Part shown: piece by piece, positions 8,557 through 18,218 of the stretch | Position numbering within the stretch: the first letter of the stretch is position 1 | Layout of the letters: every line of letters starts with the position of its first letter | Assembly (NCBI GenBank): GCA_965219565.1 | Contig: OZ244780.1 | Coordinates: 2,852,001 to 2,916,000 of the forward strand | DNA length: 64,000 nucleotides | Direction of reading: 5' to 3' | DNA from: DAOUJI01 sp965219565 | Lineage (GTDB): Bacteria; Chloroflexota; Dehalococcoidia; Lucifugimonadales; JAGWBF01 | Program-made: the position numbers and the translations under genes | Notes under the pieces: generated by a model | The model's input: only the letters and a program-made list of their open reading frames with translations | What the model was told of the DNA's origin: nothing | The model's database searches: none

Positions 8557-8585
8557 TTGACAAGGATATTGTCCTGGGCTAGGAT
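8557..8585 (+). promoter_or_regulatory. Vegetative promoter of groESL
   Basis: TTGACA (8557-8562) and TAGGAT (8580-8585) are separated by 17 bases, a good match to a housekeeping sigma promoter. The predicted transcription start lies around 8592, immediately before the CIRCE element, so a repressor bound there would block early transcription. Confidence 0.75.
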
Positions 8586-8596
8586 TATCAATTGTG

Positions 8597-8623
8597 TTAG
8601 CGCTCTGAAGAGCCGAGTGCTAA
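8597..8623 (+). promoter_or_regulatory. CIRCE operator (HrcA binding site)
   Basis: TTAGCGCTC, nine bases, then GAGTGCTAA: the consensus TTAGCACTC-N9-GAGTGCTAA with one mismatch. It lies just after the promoter and about 40 bases before groES. HrcA repression of chaperonin operons at this operator is well established; hrcA itself is not in the window. Confidence 0.92.
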
Positions 8624-8665
8624 TATTATAGCTGAATAGCTGAAATTCGCGTTAAGGAGGAAGCT

Positions 8666-8959
8666 GTGGTTGATTTTGCTCCCCTTGGAGACAGGGTAGT
8701 GGTAAAGCCGCTGGAGCAGGAAGAGAAGACAAGTTCAGGCATATATCTGCCTGACACAGCCAAGGAGAGGCCTCAGACCGGAGAAGTGGTGGCTGCCGGT
8801 CCCGGCCGCTCCACCGATGACGGCAAGGGGCGAATTCCCATGGAACTCTCGGTCGGAGACAAGGTGGTCTACTCCAAGTACGCCGGCACCGAGTACAAGG
8901 ACGGAGAAGACGAGTTCCTGATCCTGAGAGAGAGCGACATCTTGGCCAAAATCGGCTAG
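8666..8959 (+). CDS. groES: Co-chaperonin GroES
   Basis: The 97-residue protein shows the GroES fold signature. FAPLGDRVVVKPLEQEEKT opens the protein, with the mobile loop SSGIYLPDTAKERPQTGEVV and the closing GEDEFLILRESDILAKIG. It starts with GTG behind a strong AAGGAGG site. It caps the GroEL ring during ATP-dependent folding in the cytoplasm. It is the first gene of the CIRCE-controlled groES-groEL unit. Confidence 0.97.
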   Translation: MVDFAPLGDRVVVKPLEQEEKTSSGIYLPDTAKERPQTGEVVAAGPGRSTDDGKGRIPMELSVGDKVVYSKYAGTEYKDGEDEFLILRESDILAKIG

Positions 8960-9011
8960 AGGGCGCCCCGCTTAAGAAAGACTGAAAACAACAAAGAGAA
9001 AGGAACGAGCC

Positions 9012-10628
<1,617 letters not shown>

Positions 10629-10658
10629 ACCGGCCCGTCAAAACCGAGAGAACCCCAA

Positions 10659-10696
10659 AGAGGCCCCGGAGTTTAACTCCGGGGCCTCTTCTTTTT
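10659..10696 (+). terminator. Rho-independent terminator of groESL
   Basis: AAGAGGCCCCGGAGT pairs perfectly with ACTCCGGGGCCTCTT across the three-base loop TTA, followed by CTTTTT. The 15-bp GC-rich stem and T-run 30 bases after the groEL stop make this a confident intrinsic terminator. The hairpin lies in the intergenic space facing the convergent SDR gene. Confidence 0.92.
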
Positions 10697-10796
10697 GCCA
10701 TCGGTAAGGATTGCGTCGGCGCTGTCCTATCGGCTAGCAAAAGCTGGGGAGCAGAAAGGTGTCAGGCCCACCCGCAAGCGTACACCCAATAGCGGC

Positions 10797-11729
10797 CTAA
10801 GCGCTGGGTTGCGGGGGAGGCTGAGCCGGGGCCGGATTTATCAGCTCTACCCCCAGGGTCTGGGGGAAGAGCCTTATTATCTCCTCCACGTCCCAGCGGC
10901 CTTCTTTGTGAATGGTCTTGACGGGTTCCGGCTCGTTCATCAAACCAACCATTCCACCAGCCACGTGGAATACGTGGCCGTTTACGTGGCCCGCCTCATC
11001 GGAGGCCAGCCAGGTCACGAAGGGCGCTATGTCTTCGGGGTCTCTCCGCATTTCCGAGCGCACCCCTGCCCCGGCGATTCCTCGCTGGGCCCTGATGGCC
11101 CTGGACTCCTCGGAGACGGTGCCCGTCATTCTGGTGTCGGCGGCGGGAGAGATGGCATTGGCCGTCACGCCGTAGCGTCCCAGGTCGCGGGCTACGACCC
11201 GTGTGAACCCGGCGATGCCATCCTTGGCGGCCCCGTAGTTGGCCTGGCCGGAGTTGCCTATCAGCCCTGAAGTGGAGCTGAAGGTGATAATCCTTCCCGA
11301 ACGCTGCTGTCGGAACAGAATCGAGGCGTGTTTCACTACCGTGAAGGTTCCCTTCATGTGGACTGCGATCACGTCGTCCCATTCCTGCTCGGTCATGTTG
11401 AAGACCATCCGGTCGCGCAGTATGCCCGCGGGAGTTACGACGATGTCCAGCTTGCCGAAGTTGTCTATGGCCGACTGGACAATCCGCTCTCCCCCCTCCA
11501 TGAGGGCCACGTTCTCGTAACAGGCGACCGCCGTCCCTCCGGTGTCCTGGATTTCCCGGACCACCTGGGCGGCGGGGGAGTCGTCTTGGCCGGAGCCGTC
11601 GACGTTGACGCCCAGGTCGGCCACCACGACTTTGGCGCCTTCTTCGGCCATCAGCTTGGCGACACCTCGTCCGATGCCCCTGCCTGCGCCCGTAATGACG
11701 GCTACTTTGTCTTTAAGCAAGTCTGCCAT
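10797..11729 (-). CDS. SDR-family 3-hydroxyacyl-CoA dehydrogenase-like oxidoreductase (paralog 1)
   Basis: The 310-residue classical SDR has the NAD(P) motif VITGAGRGIGRGVAKLM, catalytic Ser in ITFSSTSGLIG and YxxxK in ANYGAAKDGIAG. A C-terminal extension ends in a proline-rich tail. It resembles the dehydrogenase part of peroxisomal multifunctional enzyme type 2. It is the last gene of a four-gene minus-strand unit (MaoC-N, MaoC, SDR, SDR), which points to hydration and dehydrogenation of acyl-CoA. It is clearly paralogous to its upstream neighbour. Confidence 0.88.
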   Translation of the reverse strand: MADLLKDKVAVITGAGRGIGRGVAKLMAEEGAKVVVADLGVNVDGSGQDDSPAAQVVREIQDTGGTAVACYENVALMEGGERIVQSAIDNFGKLDIVVTPAGILRDRMVFNMTEQEWDDVIAVHMKGTFTVVKHASILFRQQRSGRIITFSSTSGLIGNSGQANYGAAKDGIAGFTRVVARDLGRYGVTANAISPAADTRMTGTVSEESRAIRAQRGIAGAGVRSEMRRDPEDIAPFVTWLASDEAGHVNGHVFHVAGGMVGLMNEPEPVKTIHKEGRWDVEEIIRLFPQTLGVELINPAPAQPPPQPSA

Positions 11730-11752
11730 TGCGTCTCCTCCTGAATCCGGGA

Positions 11753-12682
11753 TTACTGCTGGGGCATGGCCGGGGCTGGGTTGGAGATGTCCTTGGTAAG
11801 CCAGTCACGGGCCAATGGGGCCAACTCCTCCAGGGTCCACCTACCGTCCTTGTAGATGGTATTGATGGCCCTAGGAGCGGACATCAACGACACGTTTCCT
11901 CCGGCCACCACGAACACCTGACCGTTGACGTTGGATGCGTGGTCGCTGGCGAGGAACACCACAAAGGGCGCCACGTCGTCAGCGTTCCGGCTGCTGACAG
12001 CCGGTCCGGTCGCGCCAGCTTGGGCTATGCCCCTCTGGGTCCTGATGGCCCTGGACTCGTCGGAGACGGTGCCCGTCATCCGCGTGTCGGCGCTGGGGGA
12101 TATGCAGTTGGCAGTGACTCCGTACCTGCCCAGGTCTCTGGCGACAACCTTGGTGAATCCGGCTATGCCGGACTTGGCCGCCCCGTAGTTGGCCTGACCG
12201 GACGTGCCCACCAGACCGGAGCGGGACGAGAAGGTGATTATCCTACCCGAACGCTGCTGACGGAAGATGATGGAAGCGGGTTTGACCACGGTGAAAGTGC
12301 CTTTCAGATGCACCCGCACCACGTCATCCCACTCCTCCTCGGTCATGTTGAAGATCATCCGGTCCCTGAGAATTCCCGCAGGGGTGACGACGATGTCCAG
12401 CCTGCCAAAGGAGTCCAGGGCTGTCTGGACAATGTTCTCGCCGCCTTCCATGGTGGCCACCGACTCGTAGCAGGCCACGGCGGTCCCTCCCGCGTCGGTG
12501 ATCTCCTTGACCACTTGGTCGGCCGGGCCGTTGTCCGTTCCGGTTCCGTCTACGTTTCCGCCGGGGTCGACGACAACGACCTTGGCTCCCTTCTGGGCCA
12601 TAAGCATGGCGACGCCTCGGCCAATGCCCCGCCCGGAGCCTGTGATTATAGCAACCTTATCCAGTAAAACATCTGACGCCAT
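11753..12682 (-). CDS. SDR-family 3-hydroxyacyl-CoA dehydrogenase-like oxidoreductase (paralog 2)
   Basis: This 309-residue SDR is a tandem paralog of the next gene. It has IITGSGRGIGRGVAMLMAQ for cofactor binding, ITFSSRSGLVGTSGQANYG with the catalytic Ser and Tyr, and AAKSGIAGFTK with the Lys. It shares long identical stretches with its paralog, such as IVVTPAGILRDRM. The 23-base gap between them suggests a tandem duplication within one operon. The C-terminal region differs most, which may reflect different acyl chains. Confidence 0.88.
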   Translation of the reverse strand: MASDVLLDKVAIITGSGRGIGRGVAMLMAQKGAKVVVVDPGGNVDGTGTDNGPADQVVKEITDAGGTAVACYESVATMEGGENIVQTALDSFGRLDIVVTPAGILRDRMIFNMTEEEWDDVVRVHLKGTFTVVKPASIIFRQQRSGRIITFSSRSGLVGTSGQANYGAAKSGIAGFTKVVARDLGRYGVTANCISPSADTRMTGTVSDESRAIRTQRGIAQAGATGPAVSSRNADDVAPFVVFLASDHASNVNGQVFVVAGGNVSLMSAPRAINTIYKDGRWTLEELAPLARDWLTKDISNPAPAMPQQ

Positions 12683-12740
12683 GACGCCTCCGTCTTGGGC
12701 GTCCGCCTCAGCGGTACGCCGGGTTTCCGGGCCGTGGGCC

Positions 12741-13181
12741 CTATCCGCCTCTCGAGGGGAGGGACACCGTTGACGTTCCCGGTGTCGTCCTCTCTCCTTT
12801 GCCGTTCTCCAGCCAGATTTCGCAGTCCACCAGGTGTTTGCCCTGGTCCATGTATTTCCGAACGACGGTCCCCTTGCAGGTGAGCTTGTCTCCGGGCACG
12901 TCCATACCTCGATACTCGACTTTTATTTTCTTAAGGCTTCCTTCGAAGCCAATCCAGTTGGTCATGAGCTGGGCGAGCCATGCGCCCTTTAACGCTCCGT
13001 GGACGATGATGCCGGGAAGGTTGTTGCCTATGGCGAAGTCCTTGTCATAGTGTATCTGATAGAAGTCTAGGGAGGCCCCTGCATACTTGACCAGTTGAAG
13101 ACTGTCGGGCTCCTTCATCAACGGGGGAACTTCCGACCCTTCGTCTACGTCTTCCCAATACACCTGTTCAGCCATTGCCAA
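12741..13181 (-). CDS. MaoC-like (hotdog) acyl-CoA dehydratase
   Basis: The 146-residue protein contains a single hotdog fold. The segment YAGASLDFYQIHYDKDFA carries the Asp and His of the R-specific hydratase 2 (MaoC) motif, and IIVHGALKGAWLAQLMTNW the following helix. It sits one base after the MaoC N-type gene, an arrangement in which two hotdog subunits form one functional dehydratase. It likely hydrates enoyl-CoA for the SDRs downstream. Confidence 0.85.
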   Translation of the reverse strand: MAMAEQVYWEDVDEGSEVPPLMKEPDSLQLVKYAGASLDFYQIHYDKDFAIGNNLPGIIVHGALKGAWLAQLMTNWIGFEGSLKKIKVEYRGMDVPGDKLTCKGTVVRKYMDQGKHLVDCEIWLENGKGERTTPGTSTVSLPSRGG

Positions 13182-13182
13182 C

Positions 13183-13731
13183 CTAGTACCTTATCGATGT
13201 CCCGCGTTGAGTCGCCACCACCTCATTAAGCTGGTTTTTGTAGGTGGTCAGATAGATGGTAAACAGCATGGTCCCCAATCGTCCTGGACGTTCCAAGATG
13301 TCCTCGATTTCGATTTGGGCCGTGATGAAGTCGCCGATTCGGACCGGACCAAAGAACTCCCACTCGCTGCCGCCGTCCAGGCTCCTGCCGTAGGGAATGG
13401 AGAAGGGCAAGGCCGGTCTCTCCACGCGCAGGGTCCGCAGGAAAGTGGGCGGGCCTATGAGGCCACCGTACCGGGACTTCCGGGCCTCCTTCTCGTCGAT
13501 GAAGAGGGGGTTGTCGTCGCCAATTGCCTCGGCGAACCGCTGGACATGGCCCTTTTCGATGTCCATGCTCAGGGGCTCTCCCTTGATGCCTATGGCGCTT
13601 GAACGCAGTTCGTCGGTGAGTATGCCGTCTTCGGGGGCCAACGTCTCTCTCGAAGGTGGACTAAAAAGCTCACCGGGGTCGCATCCCCGGCTCTTGGGTC
13701 TAGGCCGCCAAGATTGTACAAGCGGCCCCAC
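13183..13731 (-). CDS. MaoC N-terminal (FAS1-like) dehydratase-domain protein
   Basis: The protein (up to 182 residues) has a MaoC_dehydrat_N-type hotdog domain: KGHVQRFAEAIGDDNPLFID, then YGGLIGPPTFLRTLRVERP and FFGPVRIGDFITAQIEIEDI. Such domains act with a separate MaoC partner, here the next gene. The true start is uncertain. The first 30 residues look non-native, and a TTG at 13641 behind GAGAGA would give a more usual N-terminus. Confidence 0.78.
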   Translation of the reverse strand: MGPLVQSWRPRPKSRGCDPGELFSPPSRETLAPEDGILTDELRSSAIGIKGEPLSMDIEKGHVQRFAEAIGDDNPLFIDEKEARKSRYGGLIGPPTFLRTLRVERPALPFSIPYGRSLDGGSEWEFFGPVRIGDFITAQIEIEDILERPGRLGTMLFTIYLTTYKNQLNEVVATQRGTSIRY

Positions 13732-13832
13732 ACAGTGTCAACAATAGGCAGCCCTTGCACGTGACGGGGCGTGATAGTAGTCTATGGCGACGCTTTACGA
13801 GTTGGGACTGAGCCGGATGATCGGAGGCTGAA

Positions 13833-14144
13833 ATGCAGGATGGAATCACCACGGGCAAGAACGCCGTCGGCATAATCGCAGCGGGCAGCCACAATGGAAT
13901 CGGCGCTATCGCATTGGGCATCCTGAACGCAATGGGGATTGTCGCCATCAGCGCTTTGAACGCACTAGGCCTTGTTTCTTTTGGCATCGCCAACTCCATC
14001 GGCCTCGTTGCGGTGGGAGGCGTGAACGCCATAGGATTTGTCGCTGTGGGCGGCGTGAACGCCATCGGAGTGGTCGCCGTCGGAGGCCTGAACGCCACGG
14101 GGATCATCGCCGTAAGCGGGCGGAACAGCAGAAGCCTTCTCTAG
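13833..14144 (+). CDS. Small protein of eight tandem 11-residue repeats
   Basis: The 103-residue protein is a nine-residue leader (MQDGITTGK) followed by eight exact 11-residue repeats and a short tail. Each repeat has the pattern Asn-Ala-x-Gly-hydrophobic-hydrophobic-Ala-hydrophobic-Gly-x-x; examples are NSIGLVAVGGV, NAIGFVAVGGV and NAIGVVAVGGL. There are no charged residues inside the repeats and no cysteine. The regular Asn and Gly ladder suggests a beta-solenoid or a membrane-associated assembly, but no family is recognised. A GGAGG site precedes the ATG. Confidence 0.7.
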   Translation: MQDGITTGKNAVGIIAAGSHNGIGAIALGILNAMGIVAISALNALGLVSFGIANSIGLVAVGGVNAIGFVAVGGVNAIGVVAVGGLNATGIIAVSGRNSRSLL

Positions 14145-14264
14145 ATGTGCTAAACGGCGACCTGTGCCGAAACGGCCTCTCTTTGACACACTGGACGGCG
14201 CAGCGACGAGTACGGAACGTATTGTGCCGACCTGAAGTATAATGGGTCTTCCGAGGCCCTCTTT

Positions 14265-15524
14265 TTGAATACACACCTCCGCATTAAACTGCCCCGCATA
14301 CAGATATTCGACTCCTGGATAGCCTACAGGGACTACCGCTTCCTGTGGGTCGCCAACTTCTGCGGCAACACCGCCCAATGGCTGCAGCTGCTCACGGCCG
14401 GCTGGCTGGTCCGTGAGCTGGCCCAGGACACGTCCATGATTATATTCAAGGTCATCGTCGTGGGCGGTCTGGCCAACGTGCCTGTGCTGTTTGTGGGGCC
14501 TCTTACGGGAGTCCTGGCCGACCGGGTGGACAGACGTAAGCTGATCATAGCCAACCAGTCGGTTATGGTGCTGGCCGCAGGATCTTTTTCCGCCTTGGTG
14601 GCGGCTGACGTGGTCACCCAGTTCTGGCACGTCTACATCTACGTTTTCCTGTGCGGGATATGCCGGACTATTTCCATGCCGATGCAGCAGGTGCTCATCG
14701 CCAACACGGTCCCCCGGGAATCGGTGGGCAACGCCTTTGCCGCCAACGTCCTCACCATTCCAGGCACCCGCATGATAGGCCCCTTGTTCGGGGGGGTGAT
14801 CATAGTCCAGCTGGGGTTCGCATGGAATTTCGCTCTGGAGGCTGCGCTATACGCATGCGCCGTGCTGGCGCTGCTCCCCATGAGAACGCCCTTCGGGAAC
14901 CTCGCGTCTGCTGCGTCCACGTCTTTCTTCGACAGCCTCAAAGAGGGCGTCTCGTACATCTACTCGAAAGACCGGGTGATATTCAACCTGACCATCCTTT
15001 CCCTCTTGCCCAACGTGCTCCTCCAACCTTTGCTGTTCCTGCTGCCCATATTCACAGTCCAGGTATTCGCCAAGGAGGCGGACGTGGGAGGCTACCTGCT
15101 GGCCACCACAGGACTGGGCGGGTTCATCTCCGCCGTAATCATAGCGTCGGTGGGCTGGTTCTACCGCAAGGGGTGGGTCTGCCTGATCGCTACCTTCACC
15201 AGCGCTGCTTGCGCTATTCTCTTTGCCCAGTCGGAGATTCTGGCGGCCTCCTTTGTCGTCATCGGGTTCTTCTCCTTCTCCCAGGCCTATTTCAGGACGA
15301 CCAACGGGACGCTCATCCAGATTCTCGCCCCCGACCATCTGAGGGGCCGCATAACCAGCTTGCAGAACTACGGCCAGGGATTCGTGCTCTTTTCAAGCCT
15401 GCTTATCGGCATATTCGCCGACAGCACCTCGGCCAAATTTGCCTTTACAGTAGTAGGGCTGGTGGGCCTGGTCCTGGGCCTGGCGGCAATCCTGACCATG
15501 CGCCGCCTGCGGCGCCAGGAATAG
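14265..15524 (+). CDS. Major facilitator superfamily transporter (EntS/MFS_3-like)
   Basis: The 419-residue protein has about twelve hydrophobic segments. The loop 2-3 signature is LTGVLADRVDRRKLIIA, and FRTTNGTLIQILAPDHLRGR matches the second-half motif common in the MFS_3 exporter group. It is probably a drug or metabolite exporter in the cytoplasmic membrane. The start is a TTG at 14265 with only a weak GAGG upstream. TATAAT at 14238-14243 is a possible -10 box. The substrate is unknown. Confidence 0.85.
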   Translation: MNTHLRIKLPRIQIFDSWIAYRDYRFLWVANFCGNTAQWLQLLTAGWLVRELAQDTSMIIFKVIVVGGLANVPVLFVGPLTGVLADRVDRRKLIIANQSVMVLAAGSFSALVAADVVTQFWHVYIYVFLCGICRTISMPMQQVLIANTVPRESVGNAFAANVLTIPGTRMIGPLFGGVIIVQLGFAWNFALEAALYACAVLALLPMRTPFGNLASAASTSFFDSLKEGVSYIYSKDRVIFNLTILSLLPNVLLQPLLFLLPIFTVQVFAKEADVGGYLLATTGLGGFISAVIIASVGWFYRKGWVCLIATFTSAACAILFAQSEILAASFVVIGFFSFSQAYFRTTNGTLIQILAPDHLRGRITSLQNYGQGFVLFSSLLIGIFADSTSAKFAFTVVGLVGLVLGLAAILTMRRLRRQE

Positions 15525-15574
15525 GCGCCGCTTATGGCGGGGCGGGTGTAGCCCGTAGTAGAATGGGCTAAAAC

Positions 15575-15823
15575 GTGAGGGTCAAAGAGATGCCCGGAGA
15601 CATGATTACGGTATTGCAACTTTGCTCCCACTGCGATGCTGAAACCGGCAGGTTCGAGGTCAAGTGGGAGAACATGATGCTCTCGTCCAAGGACGAGGTG
15701 TGGTGCCCCGACTGCGGCGCCAACCGGCCAGAGAAGCGGGACATCGCAGGCCGTCTGGAGTCCATCGAACGAGAGGTGACCAGCCTACCTATCCCGGCCA
15801 TGCCCTACGAGACCCCCGAGTAG
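15575..15823 (+). CDS. Small zinc-ribbon-like protein, unknown function
   Basis: The 82-residue protein has two Cys pairs, LCSHC near the N-terminus and WCPDCG about 30 residues later. This is a plausible four-Cys zinc site within an all-beta knuckle, followed by an acidic helical tail. The GTG at 15575 is the listed start; an ATG at 15590 behind AAAGAG is equally possible. It follows the MFS gene by 50 bases. No specific family is recognised. Confidence 0.6.
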   Translation: MRVKEMPGDMITVLQLCSHCDAETGRFEVKWENMMLSSKDEVWCPDCGANRPEKRDIAGRLESIEREVTSLPIPAMPYETPE

Positions 15824-15855
15824 GCGCCCCGAGTAGGCGCCCCGACTAGGCGACG

Positions 15856-16380
15856 CTAAGCGACTGCTTGTAGGAACTCGTCGGCGGTCATCACCGTGGC
15901 CTGGCGCGGGTAGACCTTCTCGGTGAGAACCCTGTGGACCTCCGGGTCCCTGTCCGAGCAAGCGTCGGACACCACCACTAGCTTGTAGTTGATGTCGGCC
16001 GCCCATCGCACCGTGGACAGTACGCAGCCGCTGGTGGCCACGCCCATTATCACCAGAGTGTCCAGCCCCATCTCTCTTAGTTGGACGTCCAGACCCGTGG
16101 TGGAGAAGGGACTGGTTCGAGTCTTGGTGACTATCGTCTCTCCTTCTTTCGGGGCCACGCCTGCGTGGATGCCGAGGTCGTTGGCGTCTGCTCGGAAGTC
16201 CCCTCCCCGATGGACCACATATATGACAGGGATTCCAGCCTGGCGGGCGCCGTCCAGGGTCCTGGAGGCCTGCCGTACCACTCCCTCCGGGTCCGTCGCC
16301 ACGTTGTTCACGATGCGGTTCTGGAAGTCCATTATCAGGACGGCCGATTTGCTCTTGTCCAAGGCTGTCGACTGGGTCAT
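15856..16380 (-). CDS. Isochorismatase-fold cysteine hydrolase
   Basis: The 174-residue protein has the catalytic triad of the family. The Asp is in AVLIMDFQNRIVNN, the Lys in the region GETIVTKTRTSPFSTT and the nucleophilic Cys in GVATSGCVLSTVRWAADINY with the usual cis-peptide segment before it. Members hydrolyse amides, carbamates or N-carbamoyl compounds, and the substrate cannot be told. It lies 43 bases upstream of no other co-directional start except the flavin oxidoreductase region, so a loose catabolic cluster is possible. Confidence 0.88.
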   Translation of the reverse strand: MTQSTALDKSKSAVLIMDFQNRIVNNVATDPEGVVRQASRTLDGARQAGIPVIYVVHRGGDFRADANDLGIHAGVAPKEGETIVTKTRTSPFSTTGLDVQLREMGLDTLVIMGVATSGCVLSTVRWAADINYKLVVVSDACSDRDPEVHRVLTEKVYPRQATVMTADEFLQAVA

Positions 16381-16423
16381 GTCTCACTCCATGTTCTGTT
16401 GTAGATAACGGTCGGCGCCTAGT

Positions 16424-17587
16424 TTAGTCGTAGGGTTGTAGCTGTATTTCGTGGAGGGCAGGAATGACCTCCCCGGCCAGCAACTCGATGGAGCGCATCA
16501 CGTCGTCGTGGGGCATGGCTCCCTCGTTGCCATATATGTGCAGGTAGCCGGGGTTCAGCCTGTCGATAACGTTGCTCAGCCTTCTGATGACCTCGTCGGG
16601 CGTGCCCACGATGATGTTGTCCGCCTCTTGAAGTTCCTCGTAGCTCATCTTCTTGCCGAAAGAGGAGGCTCCGGGGAGAGTCTTCTGGAGGCTGAAGGCC
16701 TGCCGGGACTGGTACCCCGGAGGGTCGTTGTGTTCCCTGGGACCTTTCTGGCGGTGGTCGTCGGTCCACATGAACTGTCGACCCACCTCTTCGGCTTTTT
16801 CCTTAGTGTCTGCAACAAACACCTTGAGAAGGTATCCGAAGTGCTCCGGCTGGGCCTGGAACCCGGCCTCGCGTGCGGTGTCGATGTAGACCTGGCGTAG
16901 GAACTGGGTGTGGTGCAGCAGCGAGCCCAGGTTCATGTAGGGAATCTTGTGGCTGGCGGCCCATACGACGCTCTCCGGGCTGGAGAACCCGGGGAACCAG
17001 ACCTCCGGATGGGGCTTTTGCACGGGCAGCACCCAGGGGTTCACGGTGCGGTAGTGGAAGTATTTCCCCTCGTACCTGAAGGGGCCGGGACGGGTCCAGC
17101 ACTGGAGAATCAGGTCGTGGGCTTCCTCGAACCGCTCACGGTTTTCGGTGGGGTCGATACCGCCCTGCAAGCTCTCCACAGCCGTCCCCCGGACGAACCC
17201 CGATATGATGCGCCCGTTGGAATAGCAGTCCAACATCGCTATCTCTTCCGCCATCTTGATGGGGTCGTTGATGGCGATTACGTTCCCCAGGATGGCGATG
17301 CGCCCCTTCTTGGTGATCTTGGTGATAACCGCGGCGTCAAGGTTGACCGACGGTTTCATGCACCAGTATGAAGAGTGGTGCTCGTTGGACATGATTCCGT
17401 CGAAGCCCATCTCGTCGGCGTGGGCGTACTGCTCGTGGTATTGGTTGTACAGGACCACAGCTTTCTGGGGGTCGAAATGGGTGTTGGGGAAGCCCAGGCG
17501 TCCTGAGTCGTATTTCTCCAGGTCCTCATTGGTGACATGGCCATAGGGTTGCTCAGAGAACCAGAAGACCTCAATCTTGTCCTTCAT
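16424..17587 (-). CDS. LLM-class flavin-dependent oxidoreductase
   Basis: The 387-residue luciferase-like protein begins MKDKIEVFWFSEQPYGH. It has the family's SNEHH segment (FDGIMSNEHHSSYW), the FMN phosphate-binding region AEEIAMLDCYSNGRIISGFV and VGTPDEVIRRL at the end. The ATG at 17587 is preferred for its AGGAGG site over an upstream start that adds 16 unrelated residues. Such FMN monooxygenases insert oxygen into organic substrates with a separate reductase. The oxidised compound is unknown. Confidence 0.88.
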   Translation of the reverse strand: MKDKIEVFWFSEQPYGHVTNEDLEKYDSGRLGFPNTHFDPQKAVVLYNQYHEQYAHADEMGFDGIMSNEHHSSYWCMKPSVNLDAAVITKITKKGRIAILGNVIAINDPIKMAEEIAMLDCYSNGRIISGFVRGTAVESLQGGIDPTENRERFEEAHDLILQCWTRPGPFRYEGKYFHYRTVNPWVLPVQKPHPEVWFPGFSSPESVVWAASHKIPYMNLGSLLHHTQFLRQVYIDTAREAGFQAQPEHFGYLLKVFVADTKEKAEEVGRQFMWTDDHRQKGPREHNDPPGYQSRQAFSLQKTLPGASSFGKKMSYEELQEADNIIVGTPDEVIRRLSNVIDRLNPGYLHIYGNEGAMPHDDVMRSIELLAGEVIPALHEIQLQPYD

Positions 17588-17801
17588 CAGACCCTCCTTT
17601 GGCAGGGAATCGTCTGGGCGGTGAACTCGCGGCACCTTGCGTCGTATTTACCGATTGGATATTACTCGTGATTGCCCGTCATTACAATCCAACCGCCAGC
17701 GCCGGACAGTCACTCCGAGCAGGCGGCCGTACAAACCTTGACTATGTGGAGGGTTATCGGCTACATTCTGGACAACATAGGTACGTTGAAGGGAAACTGT
17801 C

Positions 17802-18038
17802 ATGCCGATTTATGAGTATGCATGCCCCACGTGTGAGTACAAGTTCGACAAGCTGCAACCCATGAGTGAAACCGGGGCCGATTGCCCCCGTTGCAGCCAA
17901 CCAGCCAAGCGGGCCATCTCCCTGTTCGCGTCGGTGGTGGCGGGATCGGGGCCGGGGGACTTCGACTCATGCGGGGCAATGGGCGGCATGGACATGGGAG
18001 CAGGCGGCTGTGGAAGCGCCTGCGGCTGCGCCCACTAG
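17802..18038 (+). CDS. FmdB-family zinc-ribbon regulatory protein
   Basis: The 78-residue protein begins MPIYEYACPTCEYKFDKLQP with CxxC, and the second pair DCPRC completes the zinc ribbon typical of FmdB. The C-terminus is rich in Gly, Met and Cys (GAGGCGSACGCAH), which might bind an extra metal. FmdB-like proteins are linked in some organisms to amidase or formate/molybdenum enzyme expression, but their role is poorly defined. A molybdenum hydroxylase operon lies convergently next to it. A weak promoter (TTGACT at 17737) is possible upstream. Confidence 0.85.
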   Translation: MPIYEYACPTCEYKFDKLQPMSETGADCPRCSQPAKRAISLFASVVAGSGPGDFDSCGAMGGMDMGAGGCGSACGCAH

Positions 18039-18137
18039 AACACACACCGACTTCTTCGAGCTACCAGAGGCCGCGGCGCTCCGCTACTGGGGGTCTTTTG
18101 GTCGCGACCTCCGGATACGCAAATAGCTGTCTCTGGG

Positions 18138-18155
18138 TTCCGGCATTCGCCGGAA
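18138..18155 (+). repeat. Short dispersed inverted repeat
   Basis: TTCCGGC, ATTC, GCCGGAA forms a 7-bp hairpin. A closely related copy in the other orientation is at 20563-20578 on the far side of the large molybdenum-hydroxylase gene. It looks like a dispersed intergenic palindrome. Confidence 0.6.
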
Positions 18156-18171
18156 TGACGGATATACAGAA

Positions 18172-18209
18172 ACCCCTCGCCGTGACGCTGTAGCGTAGTG
18201 ACGAGGGGT
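18172..18209 (+). terminator. Hairpin between convergent fmdB-like and molybdenum-hydroxylase genes
   Basis: ACCCCTCG (18172-18179) pairs with CGAGGGGT (18202-18209), and ACGCT/AGCGT pair inside, with a few mismatches between. It is followed by GTTT on the plus strand and preceded by AAA-rich sequence. Its place between two gene ends suggests a bidirectional terminator, though the T-run is short. Confidence 0.5.
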
Positions 18210-18218
18210 GTTTACTAA

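Noticed and set aside
11729..12667. A 312-codon plus-strand frame across the second SDR gene.
   Set aside because: It mirrors the SDR coding frame and has no independent support.
13860..14123. 33-base periodic repeats that could suggest a CRISPR array or satellite.
   Set aside because: The units are contiguous coding repeats without spacers, and the reading frame is maintained throughout.
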